A stretch of 64,000 nt of DNA from CAYWMY01 sp046352935 (GTDB taxonomy: Bacteria > Pseudomonadota > Gammaproteobacteria > Steroidobacterales > Steroidobacteraceae): NCBI GenBank assembly GCA_046352935.1, contig JAXMGR010000017.1, positions 1 to 64,000 of the forward strand, written 5' to 3'. The position numbers and the translations under genes were made by a program. Under the pieces are notes generated by a model that was given only the letters and a program-made list of their open reading frames with translations, was not told the origin of the DNA and ran no database searches. Position 1 is the first letter of the stretch; each line of letters opens with the position of its first letter. Positions 26,225-35,320 of the stretch are shown piece by piece.

Positions 26225-26992
26225 ATGAGGATCATCGTCTGCGCGAAACTGGTGGGTTCGTTGCCCGGGCCCGCGGTACTGCTCGCCGATGCCAGCGACG
26301 TCGATCCGCTGTTCACGACGCAGCGTCTGAATGAAGCGGACGAGCATGCCATGGAGGCCGCTCTGCGCCTGTCGGAAACGCGCGGGGAAGCGGAGGTCGT
26401 GGCGATGACGGTGGGACCGGAGCGGGCATCGGAAGGTCTGCGCCGCTGCCTTGCGATGGGTGCGAACCGGGCACTGCGCATCTGGAACGCCGGCCTGCAG
26501 GCCCACGACCCGATCGCCGTGGCGCGCGCACTGGCGCAGACGATCCGCGACGAATCAGCCACCCTCATCCTCTGCGGTGCGCAGTCGTCCGATGCAGCGC
26601 ACCAGGCAACCGGCCCCGCGCTCGCATCCGCGCTCGGACTGCCCTGCGTGACTCTGGCAACCTCGATCGAACTCTGCACCGACCGGGAGGTGGCGATCAT
26701 CCGGCGTGAGCCGGGAGGCGGTGTGGTCGAAGTGGTGGAAGTCGACCTTCCAGCCGTGGTCACCGTCCAGACCGGCGGCCTCACCCCACGCACCGGGTCG
26801 TTCAAGGCCGCGATGATGGCGAAGAAGACGGTGATCCCGTTGCTGGACCCGGGACCGGGAGACAGACCGGAGATGCAGGTCCTCGGTGTGTCGAAGAGCC
26901 AGTCGCCGCGAACGCAGCTCGAATGGCTCGATGGCGACCCTGCAGAGGTCGCTGCCCGGATCGCCGAGCTGATGCGCGAGGCGCACAGATGA
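26225..26992 (+). CDS. etfB: Electron transfer flavoprotein beta subunit
   Basis: A 255-residue ETF beta subunit. It shows the N-terminal MRIIVCAKLVG, the RLNEADEHAMEAALRL region, CGAQSSDAAHQATGPALA (nucleotide-binding segment), and the C-terminal ETF signature area around TPRTGSFKAAMMAKK. With EtfA it binds FAD and AMP and passes electrons from flavin dehydrogenases to ETF:quinone oxidoreductase. The symbol reflects the family; this is a pathway-dedicated copy rather than the housekeeping pair. It overlaps etfA by ATGA. No acyl-CoA dehydrogenase is encoded in the window. Confidence 0.85.
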   Translation: MRIIVCAKLVGSLPGPAVLLADASDVDPLFTTQRLNEADEHAMEAALRLSETRGEAEVVAMTVGPERASEGLRRCLAMGANRALRIWNAGLQAHDPIAVARALAQTIRDESATLILCGAQSSDAAHQATGPALASALGLPCVTLATSIELCTDREVAIIRREPGGGVVEVVEVDLPAVVTVQTGGLTPRTGSFKAAMMAKKTVIPLLDPGPGDRPEMQVLGVSKSQSPRTQLEWLDGDPAEVAARIAELMREAHR

Positions 26993-27942
26993 CGGGCACG
27001 CTCGTGGTGGGCCGATGCGAGGCGGGCCGGGTGGATGAGACGACGCGTCGACTCGTCACGGCCGCCGCGGCATCGGGTCGGCCGGTGAGCCTCGGCATTT
27101 TCATCAACGGGTCTGCGGAAGTCGGCGGAACCGCTATCGCGGGCATCGACCGGATCGTCGGCATCCAGCTGCCGGAAGTCGATGCGGGCCATGATGTCCC
27201 GGCGCATGCGCTCGCGATGCTCGTGGACCGCACGGCGGCCTCCGCGGTGCTCATGTCGTTCACGACGGAGGCCACCGCACTCGGTGCGGGCCTCGCGCAG
27301 TCGCGCGATCTTGGATTCGCGAGCGATGTCGTGGCACTGAATCGCGATGACGACGGAGCCATCGTCGTCACGCGCCCGATCTACGGGGGCAAGGCGCACC
27401 TCCGGCTCCGGCTGCCGGCGGACCGTCGCGCCGTGCTCCTGCTGCGTTCCGGCCGGTGGGCTCCGGCTGCAACGGTCGAACACGAACCGCCGCTCGAGAT
27501 CATCGAAGCTTCAGGCCAGGCGCCGTCGCGGATCCGCCGGCTGCAGTTGATCGACCGGCCCGCCGAAGAGCAGCCGCTGAAGGCGGCGGAACTGATCGTC
27601 GCCGTCGGCCGGGGTGTCGGTGCGGCGGACCACATCAACACGTTCGCCGCCGTCGCGCGCGGCTTCGACGCTTCGCTGGCTGCATCACGGCCCGTCGTGG
27701 ACGTCGGTCTACTCCCCGCGACCCATCTCGTCGGCCAGTCCGGGACCACCGTTCAACCGAAGCTGTACGTCGCGTTCGGAATTTCCGGCGCGCTGCAGCA
27801 CCTGGCAGGCATCAGGGACGGTGCGGTCATCATCGCCGTCAATACGGACCGGGACGCGCCGATCTTCGACGTGGCCCGATATGGCGCCTGTGCGGACGCG
27901 GTCGAGGTCGCGCGTCATCTGCGATCCCTGCTCCCGTCCTGA
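26989..27942 (+). CDS. etfA: Electron transfer flavoprotein alpha subunit
   Basis: A 317-residue ETF alpha subunit. The C-terminal FAD-binding domain is diagnostic: LIVAVGRGVG, HLVGQSGTTVQPKLYVAFG, SGALQHLAGI and IIAVNTDRDAPIFDVA. The N-terminal half is shorter and more divergent than in housekeeping EtfA. The ATG lies inside the etfB stop (ATGA), so the pair is translationally coupled. Electrons probably come from a flavoenzyme of the island, either the GMC protein or an enzyme encoded elsewhere. Confidence 0.87.
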   Translation: MTGTLVVGRCEAGRVDETTRRLVTAAAASGRPVSLGIFINGSAEVGGTAIAGIDRIVGIQLPEVDAGHDVPAHALAMLVDRTAASAVLMSFTTEATALGAGLAQSRDLGFASDVVALNRDDDGAIVVTRPIYGGKAHLRLRLPADRRAVLLLRSGRWAPAATVEHEPPLEIIEASGQAPSRIRRLQLIDRPAEEQPLKAAELIVAVGRGVGAADHINTFAAVARGFDASLAASRPVVDVGLLPATHLVGQSGTTVQPKLYVAFGISGALQHLAGIRDGAVIIAVNTDRDAPIFDVARYGACADAVEVARHLRSLLPS

Positions 27943-28039
27943 TGCCCGGGCCGAACCGGTCGCAAACGCGGGTCGCGCCGCCGTCCGTGTTCTGACAAGA
28001 TCGCCCGGGCGGCCGCATCGGCGGCGGGGGAGGAAACCC

Positions 28040-28915
28040 TTGCAACGCTGGACCATCGGCGACGTGACGGTCACTCAGATCGTCGAGTCGACCTACGAGC
28101 GGATGGAGGACCTGCTGCCGGACGCAAAGGCGGAGGCCGTGCTGCCGATCGCGTGGCTGCAACCACATTACATCACGCCGTCCGGGAGCCTGAAGTACAG
28201 CATCCACGCACTCGTTGTCGAGACACCGTCACGACGCATCATCGTCGATACCTGCGTCGGCAACGGCAAGCCGCGGTCGTTCTTCCCGATGTGGGACCGC
28301 CTTCAGACAGCCTTCCTCGAGGACCTCGCGGCCGCCGGCTTCCCGCGCGAGACCATCGACGTCGTGCTGTGCACGCACCTGCATCTCGATCACGTCGGCT
28401 GGAACACGATGCTGGTCGACGGCGAGTGGGTACCGACGTTCCCGAACGCGCGCTACCTGGTCGAACGGACCGAGTTCGCGCTGATGAACACTGCCGAGGC
28501 GGATGCACGCATCGAGCCGTGGCAGCGCGAGCTCGATGTGGTGGTCATGTGCGATTCGGTGCGGCCCGTATACGACGCCGGCCTGATGAACCTCGTCGAC
28601 GGCGACCACCGTGTCTGCGACGAGGTCCGGCTCCTGCCGACGCCCGGTCACACCGTCGGCCACGTGAGTGTCCTGATCGAGTCGCGCAGGCAGCGCGCGC
28701 TCATCACGGGCGATTCCATCCATCACCCCTGTCAGCTCGCGCACCCCGAATGGTGCGTGATCGGCGAGTTCGACCGCGTCCGGTCCGAACGCACGCGCCG
28801 CGAGGTGTTCGGCGGGCTCGCCGGTTCCCCGACGCTGGTGATCGGCACGCACTGGTGCGAGCCGAGCGCCGGGCGCATTGCCGCAGAGGGCGGCGCATTC
28901 AGGCTCGTGTCGTGA
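28040..28915 (+). CDS. Metallo-beta-lactamase-fold hydrolase
   Basis: A 291-residue MBL-superfamily hydrolase. Metal ligands are visible in THLHLDHVGWN (His113, His115, Asp117, His118), TPGHTVGH, TGDSIHHP and a final GTHWCEP. The start is a TTG at 28040, 7 nt after GGAGGAAA, which fits better than any in-frame ATG. The nearest relatives are AHL-lactonase/arylsulfatase-like MBL hydrolases. A lactone- or ester-opening role in the pathway is possible. It lies about 97 bp after etfA on the same strand. Confidence 0.85.
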   Translation: MQRWTIGDVTVTQIVESTYERMEDLLPDAKAEAVLPIAWLQPHYITPSGSLKYSIHALVVETPSRRIIVDTCVGNGKPRSFFPMWDRLQTAFLEDLAAAGFPRETIDVVLCTHLHLDHVGWNTMLVDGEWVPTFPNARYLVERTEFALMNTAEADARIEPWQRELDVVVMCDSVRPVYDAGLMNLVDGDHRVCDEVRLLPTPGHTVGHVSVLIESRRQRALITGDSIHHPCQLAHPEWCVIGEFDRVRSERTRREVFGGLAGSPTLVIGTHWCEPSAGRIAAEGGAFRLVS

Positions 28916-28955
28916 GACGCCGGCCCGCGCCAGCGTCCCGACGGAAAGGGTGCTC

Positions 28956-29315
28956 ATGCTGATCGTCACCGGACGCCTCGAGACGGATCCTGCGCTTGTA
29001 CACGAGCTGCTCGCCGACCTGCGCGCCGGCATCGAGCGCTCGCTCGCCGAGGACGGCTGCCGGTTCTATTCGTTCGGCCTGGAGGATGCGGCGCGCGGAT
29101 GGATCCTGACGCTGCAGATCTGGCACGACGAGCGCGCGCTCGCGCTGCACCTCGCGACCGGCGAGATCGGCGCGCTCGTCGACAAGTGGACCGGCCGCTA
29201 CACGGTGCACACGAAGCTGTACGACGCCGAGCGCGAGCGGCCGGTGGGCCACTGGCAGGACCCGGACCTCGAGCGCGCGATCCGCCACGGGCGGGCGCGC
29301 GCGAAGCAGCGCTGA
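28956..29315 (+). CDS. ABM (antibiotic biosynthesis monooxygenase) domain protein
   Basis: A 119-residue small ferredoxin-like fold protein of the ABM/dimeric alpha-beta barrel type. The opening MLIVTGRLETDP and the central ILTLQIWHDERALALHL strand-helix pattern fit the family. A GGAAAGGG site precedes the ATG. ABM proteins include cofactor-free oxygenases, heme-degrading enzymes and isomerases, so the reaction cannot be assigned. It lies in the plus-strand island series between the MBL and SnoaL-like genes. Confidence 0.7.
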   Translation: MLIVTGRLETDPALVHELLADLRAGIERSLAEDGCRFYSFGLEDAARGWILTLQIWHDERALALHLATGEIGALVDKWTGRYTVHTKLYDAERERPVGHWQDPDLERAIRHGRARAKQR

Positions 29316-29383
29316 AGCGGGCGGTGCACAAGCCGCGTCGCCCGCACGACGGCGCGGGTGCGATGCAGATGGAGACGGCTCGA

Positions 29384-29953
29384 ATGCAGGACACTCTGGC
29401 GCGGCTCGCCGCGGAATCCGACATCACGCGCATCATCCACCTCTACTGCCACGCGCTCGACCGGCGCCGCTGGGAACTGATGGCCGAGGTGTTCCACGAG
29501 GACGCGCGCTACGGCTTCGGTGACATCGCCGGTGACTGGCGCGCATTCGTGCGCACGGCGCGCTCGATCGTCGATCCCCTCGGTCCCTGCCACCACATCG
29601 TCGCGAACATCCTCATGGACATCGACGGCGATGTCGCGGAGGTCGAGACCTATGTGAATGGTTATCACGTCGTCCCGGCCGACTACCCGCCGGGACTCAG
29701 CACCAATGGCCTCTACTACTCGCGTCCCGGCGAGCGCCATGCGGTGATCGTCGGCGGCCGCTACCTCGACCGCTTCGAGAAGCGCGGGCCCGGCTGGCGC
29801 ATTGCCCGGCGCACCGGCGTCTACGACTTCATCCAGGAACTCGACTACACCGACGGTGGACTGTCGCAGAGTCCGCCGTATGCGCTGGGCGCGCGCGGCG
29901 ACACCGATCCGTCGCGGCCGGTGGTCGCGCGCCTGCTCGAGCGTGTGCGCTGA
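29384..29953 (+). CDS. SnoaL-like / NTF2-fold protein
   Basis: A 189-residue SnoaL-like domain protein. The typical opening RLAAESDITRIIHLYCHALDRRRW is followed by HEDARYGFG and HHIVANILMDIDGDVAEVETYVNGY. Such proteins act as isomerases, cyclases, hydratases or small subunits of ring-hydroxylating oxygenases. GGAGACGGCTCGA precedes the chosen ATG; ATG codons at 29363 and 29369 are alternatives. The next gene starts 10 bp after its stop. A truncated relative appears at the far end of the island (1648-1833). Confidence 0.78.
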   Translation: MQDTLARLAAESDITRIIHLYCHALDRRRWELMAEVFHEDARYGFGDIAGDWRAFVRTARSIVDPLGPCHHIVANILMDIDGDVAEVETYVNGYHVVPADYPPGLSTNGLYYSRPGERHAVIVGGRYLDRFEKRGPGWRIARRTGVYDFIQELDYTDGGLSQSPPYALGARGDTDPSRPVVARLLERVR

Positions 29954-29963
29954 CGGAGGCCTC

Positions 29964-30833
29964 ATGCGCATCACCGACGCCCAGATCCACTTCGGACCCG
30001 GCGGCATCGCCGAGACGCTCGCGCAGATGGACGCGCTCGGCATCGACGGCGTGCTCGCCGACGAGTTCTGGGGCCTCGATTCCTGGGGGCCGGGCTACTG
30101 GCTGGCGAACGGCGCGTATCGCGTCACCAGCCCGACCGCCGAACTCGCGTCCTGGCTGCACCCCAAGCGCTTCCAGTACGTGCTGCGTGTCGACCGGCGC
30201 GACCCGGAGGTCGCGAGCCTGATCCGCATGGCGAAGGACGCGCCGCATGCGCGCGCCGTGCGCATGCTGCCGGCGCTCACCGCCGTCGAGCTCGAGGCCT
30301 TCGCCAACGGCGGCTACGAACCCGTGTTCGCGGTCGCGGAGGAAGCGGGCATCTCAGTATTCCTGTTCATCGCGGGTCATGTCGAACTGCTGCCGCGCTA
30401 CCTGCGAGCGTTCCCGAAGCTCCAGTTCATCGTCGATCACTGCGGCATGCCGATCGAGGCCGACATCGGCTTTCTCGACGAGCCGACGCCCGGACAGGCG
30501 GAGGGACAGCGGCATGCCGGGCCCGATGTCGCTTACTTCGACGAGGTGCTGAAGCTCGCCGCTCATCCCAACGTCGCGCTCAAGTGGACCCATGCGCAGG
30601 GCATGTTCGGCGTGCGCGACTATCCCTTCGATGCGCTGTGGCCCGAGCTGCGCCGCGCGATCGAGGCATTCGGCGTCCAACGGGTGCTGTGGGCCAGCGA
30701 CCACGGCGGCAACAACACCGGCGAGACCTGGGGTGAGCTCCTGCACTGTGTGCGCGACTGCCCGGCGTTGTCGTCGACGGAAAAGGAATGGCTGCTCGGC
30801 CGGAGCCTGCGTACGCTGCTCGACTGGCCCTGA
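29964..30833 (+). CDS. Amidohydrolase-family protein (amidohydrolase_2/ACMSD-like)
   Basis: A 289-residue TIM-barrel metal-dependent hydrolase or decarboxylase of the amidohydrolase_2 group. Landmarks are DAQIHFG at the N-terminus (the first His of the usual HxH is Gln), FLFIAGHVELL, FIVDHCGMP, VALKWTHAQ and WASDHGGNN near the C-terminus with the catalytic Asp. Relatives include ACMSD, gamma-resorcylate decarboxylase and lactonases. GGAGGCCTC precedes the ATG. It is the last gene of the plus-strand island series. Confidence 0.82.
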   Translation: MRITDAQIHFGPGGIAETLAQMDALGIDGVLADEFWGLDSWGPGYWLANGAYRVTSPTAELASWLHPKRFQYVLRVDRRDPEVASLIRMAKDAPHARAVRMLPALTAVELEAFANGGYEPVFAVAEEAGISVFLFIAGHVELLPRYLRAFPKLQFIVDHCGMPIEADIGFLDEPTPGQAEGQRHAGPDVAYFDEVLKLAAHPNVALKWTHAQGMFGVRDYPFDALWPELRRAIEAFGVQRVLWASDHGGNNTGETWGELLHCVRDCPALSSTEKEWLLGRSLRTLLDWP

Positions 30834-31004
30834 GCGGCGTCGCGGCGTCGCTTCGATGAGCGACTCACCGCGGGTTGGTGCCCGGAAGATCGCCTCGCGC
30901 TCCGTGGTGCGTCGACCGATCGAGACCGCCAGGTCGCCATTTCCCGCGTTCCCCTGCCGGACTCCGGGTAGAATTGCGAGCCCGCCTCCCACCGATGGTG
31001 ACAC

Positions 31005-31496
31005 ATGGTCCGTTTCGAAACTTCCCTGGGCGCATTCACGATCGAGTTCTTCGACGACGACGCACCCGTCACGGTCGAGAACTTCCTGCAGTACGTCGAC
31101 GACGGCCACTTCGACGGCACGGTCTTCCATCGCGTGATCCCCGGATTCGTGATCCAGGGCGGCGGCATGACCGCCGACCTCGACCAGAAGTCGACGCGCG
31201 CGCCGATCACCAACGAGGCGAAGAACGGGCGCAAGAACCTGCGCGGCACGTTGTCGATGGCGCGCACCAACGACATCAATTCCGCCACCTCGCAGTTCTT
31301 CGTGAACCTCGTCGACAACGACTTCCTCGATCACCGGCCCGGCAGCTACGGCTACGCGGTGTTCGGCCAGGTCGTCGAGGGCATGGATGTCGTCGACAGG
31401 ATCGCGGCCGTGAAGACCGGCAGGAAGCGCGGTCACGACGACGTGCCGGTCGAGCCCGTGGTCGTCACGCGCGCGCAGCGCGTCCCGGTGGCCTGA
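31005..31496 (+). CDS. ppiB: Peptidyl-prolyl cis-trans isomerase, cyclophilin type
   Basis: A 163-residue cyclophilin without a signal peptide, so the cytoplasmic PpiB type. It catalyses proline isomerisation during folding. Motifs are FHRVIPGFVIQGG, GTLSMARTNDINSATSQFFVN and YAVFGQVVEGMDVVDRI. A TAGAAT -10-like hexamer lies at 30969-30974, about 30 bp before the ATG, with no clear -35. It marks the beginning of core-genome content to the right of the island. Confidence 0.93.
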   Translation: MVRFETSLGAFTIEFFDDDAPVTVENFLQYVDDGHFDGTVFHRVIPGFVIQGGGMTADLDQKSTRAPITNEAKNGRKNLRGTLSMARTNDINSATSQFFVNLVDNDFLDHRPGSYGYAVFGQVVEGMDVVDRIAAVKTGRKRGHDDVPVEPVVVTRAQRVPVA

Positions 31497-31526
31497 GCGG
31501 TCACCCGGGCCGGGCGCGCGTTCCCC

Positions 31527-32246
31527 GTGCGGCGCATCGGCCGCTGGCTGCTGTGGACACTGGCCACGCTGGTCGTCGCGAGCATTGCCTCGGTCGCACT
31601 CCTGCGCTTCGTCGATCCGCCGACCTCGAGCTTCATGCTCGTCGACCGCGTGCGCGGCTGGCTCGGCGACGAGGACTATCGATTCCGGCACGCGTGGGTC
31701 GACTGGGATGCGATCTCGCCGAACGCCGCCGTCGCGGTGGTCGCATCCGAGGACCAGAAGTTCGCCGTCCACCTGGGCTTCGACCTCGAGGCCATCGACA
31801 AGGCGGTCCGCGCGGCGCAGCGCGGCCGCCGGATGCGCGGCGCATCGACCATCTCGCAGCAGGTCGCCAAGAACCTGTTCCTCTGGCCGGGGCAGAGCTT
31901 CGTGCGCAAGGGCATCGAGGCCTGGTTCACGCTGTGGATCGAACTGCTGTGGCCCAAGCAGCGCATCCTCGAGATCTACCTCAACATCGCCGAGTTCGGG
32001 CCCGGCGTCTGGGGCGTCGGCGCGGCCAGCGACCGCTTCTTCCACAAGCCCGCCGCGCGGCTCACGCGGCCCGAGGCCGCGCTGCTCGCGGCCGTGCTGC
32101 CCAACCCGAGGCGCTTCCATGTCGAGGCGCCGTCGCGCTACGTGCAGCGCCGCCAGCGCTGGATCCTGCGCCAGATGAGCGCGATCGGCGGCCGCAGCTA
32201 TCTCGTGGCCGTCGAGGACTCCACGCACGGACCCGGTGCGCCATGA
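31527..32246 (+). CDS. mtgA: Monofunctional biosynthetic peptidoglycan transglycosylase
   Basis: A 239-residue GT51 glycosyltransferase that polymerises lipid II into glycan strands. An N-terminal membrane anchor (about residues 5-27) precedes the GT51 domain. Family motifs include VASEDQKFAVHLGFD (catalytic Glu), RGASTISQQVAKNLFLW, RKGIEAWFTLWIE and ILEIYLNIAEFG. There is no transpeptidase domain, as expected for MtgA. The start is a GTG at 31527. It slightly precedes or overlaps the MFS gene, depending on that gene's start. Confidence 0.93.
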   Translation: MRRIGRWLLWTLATLVVASIASVALLRFVDPPTSSFMLVDRVRGWLGDEDYRFRHAWVDWDAISPNAAVAVVASEDQKFAVHLGFDLEAIDKAVRAAQRGRRMRGASTISQQVAKNLFLWPGQSFVRKGIEAWFTLWIELLWPKQRILEIYLNIAEFGPGVWGVGAASDRFFHKPAARLTRPEAALLAAVLPNPRRFHVEAPSRYVQRRQRWILRQMSAIGGRSYLVAVEDSTHGPGAP

Positions 32247-32277
32247 AGTCCGGCCCGTCCGGTCGCTGGTGCCACGC

Positions 32278-33819
32278 ATGACATCCGGGGTCGCGCTGCG
32301 CCCCGCCCAGCGGAACCTCATCGCCGGCGCCGCGATCATGGCGAGCGCGCTGCAGACCCTCGACATCACGATCGCCAACACCGCGCTGCCGTCGATCCAG
32401 GGGTCGCTCGCCGCGACCCAGGACCAGATCGCCTGGGTCCTCACCTTCTACGCGGTCGCCGGGGCGATCATGACGCCGCCCACGACCTGGCTCGCGGAGC
32501 GCTTCGGCCACCGCCGCGTGTTCGCGACCAGTGTCGGGGCCTTCACGCTGCTGTCGGTGTTCTGCGGGCTCGCCGGCACCGTCGAGCAGCTCGCGGCGCT
32601 GCGTTTCCTGCAGGGACTGTCGGGCGCGGCGATCATGCCGCTCTCGCAGGCCACGCTGATGCTGATCTTTCCGCCGGAGTCGCGCAGCCGCGCATTCGCG
32701 CTGTGGATGATGGGCACGCTGCTCGGGCCGATCCTCGGCCCGACCATCGGCGGCTACGTCACGGAGGAGTACAACTGGCGCTGGATCTTCCTCATGAACA
32801 TCCCCTTCGGCGTGGCCGCGCTGGTCCCGATCCTGACGCTGATGCCCGAGCGGCGTGCGGCCGCGAAGCCCCACTTCAGCGTCGCAGGCTTCCTGATGCT
32901 CTCGGTGGCCGTGGGCAGCCTGCAGCTCGCGCTGGACCGCGGCCACCGCAACGACTGGTTCGAGTCCCCCGAGACGATCATCGAGGCGGCACTGTGCGTA
33001 ACGGGGCTTTACCTGTTTGTCCTGCACCTGCGCCACTCCAGGAATCCGTTCCTGCCCCTGGAGATCTTCCACAACCGCACCTACCTCACGGGTGTGACCC
33101 TGGCCGCCATCTGCAGCGGACTGCTCATGGCGACGATGATGCTGGCGCCGGCACTGCTGCAGCACGTCTTCGACTATCCGGTGGCCGAAGCGGGCCTGCT
33201 GGCCTCGCCGCGCGGCCTGGGCGCCGTGGTCGCGACCGTCGTCGTGGCGCGCTACGGCAATCGCGTCGACGGGCGCTTGCTCGTCACCGCCGGCATCCTG
33301 ATGATCGCGCTCTCGCTGTGGATCAGCACCGGCTTCAACCTGAACACCACGCCCCTGATCTTCGTCGAGACCAGCGTGCTGCAGGGCGTGGGCATGGCGC
33401 TCATGTTCGGCACGGTGCAGGTCATGACCTTCAACGCGCTGTCGGTGCCCATGCAGACCCACGGCGCGACCATGTTCTCGCTGGGCCGCTACCTCGGTGG
33501 CAGCATCGGCATGTCGCTCATGACCACCATGCTCGCGCGCGGCACGCAGCAGATGCACGAGCGGCTTGGCGAGAACATCACCGTGTTCAGCGACCACGGC
33601 GCGCTCGTGTCCGGCGCCTGGGACTGGAGCACGACGGCCGGTGCCGCGGCGCTCGAGCGCGAGATCACCCGCCAGGCCATGATGATCGCCTATCTCAACG
33701 ACTTCGCGATCCTGACGCTGGCGACGCTCGTGGCGCTGCCGCTCGTATTCCTCATGCGGGATTCGAGGCGCACGGCGGCGAAGTCCGGCGCCGCCGCGCC
33801 ACCGATCGTCGCCGACTGA
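32278..33819 (+). CDS. MFS transporter, DHA2/EmrB-type multidrug exporter
   Basis: A 513-residue major-facilitator protein with about 14 predicted helices. DHA2-family marks include LDITIANTALPSIQGSL in TM1, the WVLTFYAVAGAIMTPPTTWLAERFGHRR loop (motif A region) and GPTIGGYVTEEYNWRWIF (motif C area). It should export drugs or toxic organics with proton antiport, usually with an EmrA-like partner, which is not adjacent here. The ATG at 32278 starts the conserved core; a GTG at 32236, overlapping mtgA, would add 14 residues. It converges with hslO. Confidence 0.85.
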   Translation: MTSGVALRPAQRNLIAGAAIMASALQTLDITIANTALPSIQGSLAATQDQIAWVLTFYAVAGAIMTPPTTWLAERFGHRRVFATSVGAFTLLSVFCGLAGTVEQLAALRFLQGLSGAAIMPLSQATLMLIFPPESRSRAFALWMMGTLLGPILGPTIGGYVTEEYNWRWIFLMNIPFGVAALVPILTLMPERRAAAKPHFSVAGFLMLSVAVGSLQLALDRGHRNDWFESPETIIEAALCVTGLYLFVLHLRHSRNPFLPLEIFHNRTYLTGVTLAAICSGLLMATMMLAPALLQHVFDYPVAEAGLLASPRGLGAVVATVVVARYGNRVDGRLLVTAGILMIALSLWISTGFNLNTTPLIFVETSVLQGVGMALMFGTVQVMTFNALSVPMQTHGATMFSLGRYLGGSIGMSLMTTMLARGTQQMHERLGENITVFSDHGALVSGAWDWSTTAGAAALEREITRQAMMIAYLNDFAILTLATLVALPLVFLMRDSRRTAAKSGAAAPPIVAD

Positions 33820-33837
33820 CCGCGGGGAGCGCACCGG

Positions 33838-33858
33838 CGGACGCGTGTGGCGCGTCCG
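33838..33858. terminator. Hairpin between convergent MFS and hslO genes
   Basis: CGGACGCG and CGCGTCCG form a perfect 8-bp stem with a 5-nt loop in the 62-bp gap between two convergent genes. There is no T-run on either side, so it is only terminator-like; a shared bidirectional stop or RNA 3'-end protection is plausible. Confidence 0.4.
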
Positions 33859-33882
33859 GACCCGTGATCCGCGCGCGGCTCG

Positions 33883-34764
33883 TCAATGCAGGCCGCGCGG
33901 CGGCGCGTGTGTCACGCCGGCGCTGAACAGCCGCGCGATGTCGACGGGATCGAAGCTCCAGGCACGGTTGCAGAATTCGCAGCGGACCTCGACGTCACCG
34001 CGTTCGCGCAGGATGTCCTGCGCCTCGTCGGTGCCGAGCGAACGGATGATGCCCTCGACGCGCTCGCGCGAGCAGGTGCACTGGAAATAGACGGGCGCGC
34101 CCTCGAACAGGCGCACGTCGTCCTCGTGGAACAGGCGGTGCAGGAGGGTCCGGCAGCTCTCGCCGAGGAGTTCACCCGGCGTCAGGGTGCCCGCGAGCAG
34201 TTGCAGGCGCTGCCATTCTTCCTCCGCGGCCGCGATCAGCCGGGGGTCGTCCTCCGCGTGCGCCGTCGAGCCGACCGGCAGGCGCTGCAGCAGCAGGCCT
34301 GCGGCCTGGCGTCCGCTGCAGGCGAGCAGCAGTCGCGAGTCGATCTGCTCGGAGTGCCGGAAGTAATGTTCGAGCGAGGCCGAGAGGCCCTCGCCGATCA
34401 GCGGCACGATGCCCTGGTAGCGGTTCTCGCGGTCGTCCGTCTCGACCGTGACGGCGAGCTGCCCGCCCCCGGTCATCTGTTCGAGCGCCCGGGATTCGAC
34501 CGCGCCGCGATGGCGCGCGACGCCGCGGATGGCGAGGCCGTCGGTGCATTGCGCGACGAGCAGGTGCAGGGGCCCCGGGCCCTGCAGCTGCAGCGTGAGC
34601 TGGCCGTCGAACTTGAGGGAACCCGCGAGCAGCACGGACGCGGCGAGCGCTTCGCCGAGCGTGTCGCGTACGGCCACCGGGTAGTCGTGGTGCTCGATGA
34701 CCGCGCGCCAGCCGAGCCTCACGTAGTGCCCACGCACGCGGCCAGTCCTCGAACTGCAGGTCAT
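33883..34764 (-). CDS. hslO: Hsp33 redox-regulated chaperone, N-terminus probably frameshifted
   Basis: This is the Hsp33 chaperone, activated by oxidative unfolding and disulfide formation. From RVRGHYVRL to the C-terminus it aligns with the family: HHDYP, the LLAGSLKFDGQLTLQLQG block, and the redox zinc centre CTCSRER plus CEFC (C-x-C and C-x-x-C). The available ATG (34764) leaves the N-terminus about ten residues short. The missing segment (DRHDLQFED, from an ATG at 34792) is encoded just upstream in another frame, so one small indel near 34,740-34,750 explains the gap. This is the first of a cluster of frame breaks extending into gatB and gatA. Confidence 0.88.
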   Translation of the reverse strand: MTCSSRTGRVRGHYVRLGWRAVIEHHDYPVAVRDTLGEALAASVLLAGSLKFDGQLTLQLQGPGPLHLLVAQCTDGLAIRGVARHRGAVESRALEQMTGGGQLAVTVETDDRENRYQGIVPLIGEGLSASLEHYFRHSEQIDSRLLLACSGRQAAGLLLQRLPVGSTAHAEDDPRLIAAAEEEWQRLQLLAGTLTPGELLGESCRTLLHRLFHEDDVRLFEGAPVYFQCTCSRERVEGIIRSLGTDEAQDILRERGDVEVRCEFCNRAWSFDPVDIARLFSAGVTHAPPRGLH

Positions 34765-34792
34765 GCCGGTCTGTCGCGCGTCGCTCGGCCAT

Positions 34793-35320
34793 GCCTATCC
34801 GCAACCCGCCGATGGCCCCGCGTGCTCGCTGGCCAGCCACGGAGACCTGAACGCGCGGCTCGCTTGAGCACCGCCGGCACGGCGATGGTGAAGTATCGGT
34901 CCAGGCGCGAAGAGCGCGTCCCTGCGGACTCGGGCTCGACATCCCTGTCTCGCACGGTTTCGGCCCGGGACCTTCACCCGCCGCCGGCGGCGTGACGGAC
35001 CCGTCGTCGTGCCACGTCGAGGCGTGCCATGGCGCGAGGTCGTGCGATCGTGGATGCGCTACCGCGATCAGTCGGAATCGCCGCCGCGGCCGCGGCGAGG
35101 GTCTCCGGGGCGAGGCCGTCGCGCGCCAGGGACGGCGCGCGCCGAGCTCACAGGGACGTGCTCTTCGGCGTGCCGAGCCCCGGAGAACCCGATGCCAGCG
35201 GCCACAGGCGGCCCTTCGGAATCGCGGACGAATCTCCGAAGGCTCCAGCACCATCAGCCAGCCGGCGGCCCATGGGCGGCAGCGTCGCTCCGCGTCCCGA
35301 GCGAGCCCGGCGCCGCCGAC
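34793..35320. other. Intergenic region between hslO and gatB
   Basis: About 530 bp with no gene I can support; open frames on both strands give only Arg/Pro/Ala-rich low-complexity translations. It contains an 8-bp inverted repeat CCTTCGGA / TCCGAAGG (35213-35242, 14-nt loop), about 80 bp past the gatB stop, without a T-tract. This stretch borders the indel-rich gat region, so its sequence may itself be unreliable. Confidence 0.4.

Noticed and set aside
30354..33834. Long minus-strand open frames opposite the amidohydrolase, ppiB, mtgA and MFS genes
   Set aside because: These are antisense shadows; the plus-strand proteins carry full family signatures.
35213..35242. CCTTCGGA/TCCGAAGG hairpin as gatB terminator
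   Set aside because: The loop is 14 nt, no T-tract follows and the surrounding sequence may be unreliable; it is mentioned only within the intergenic entry.
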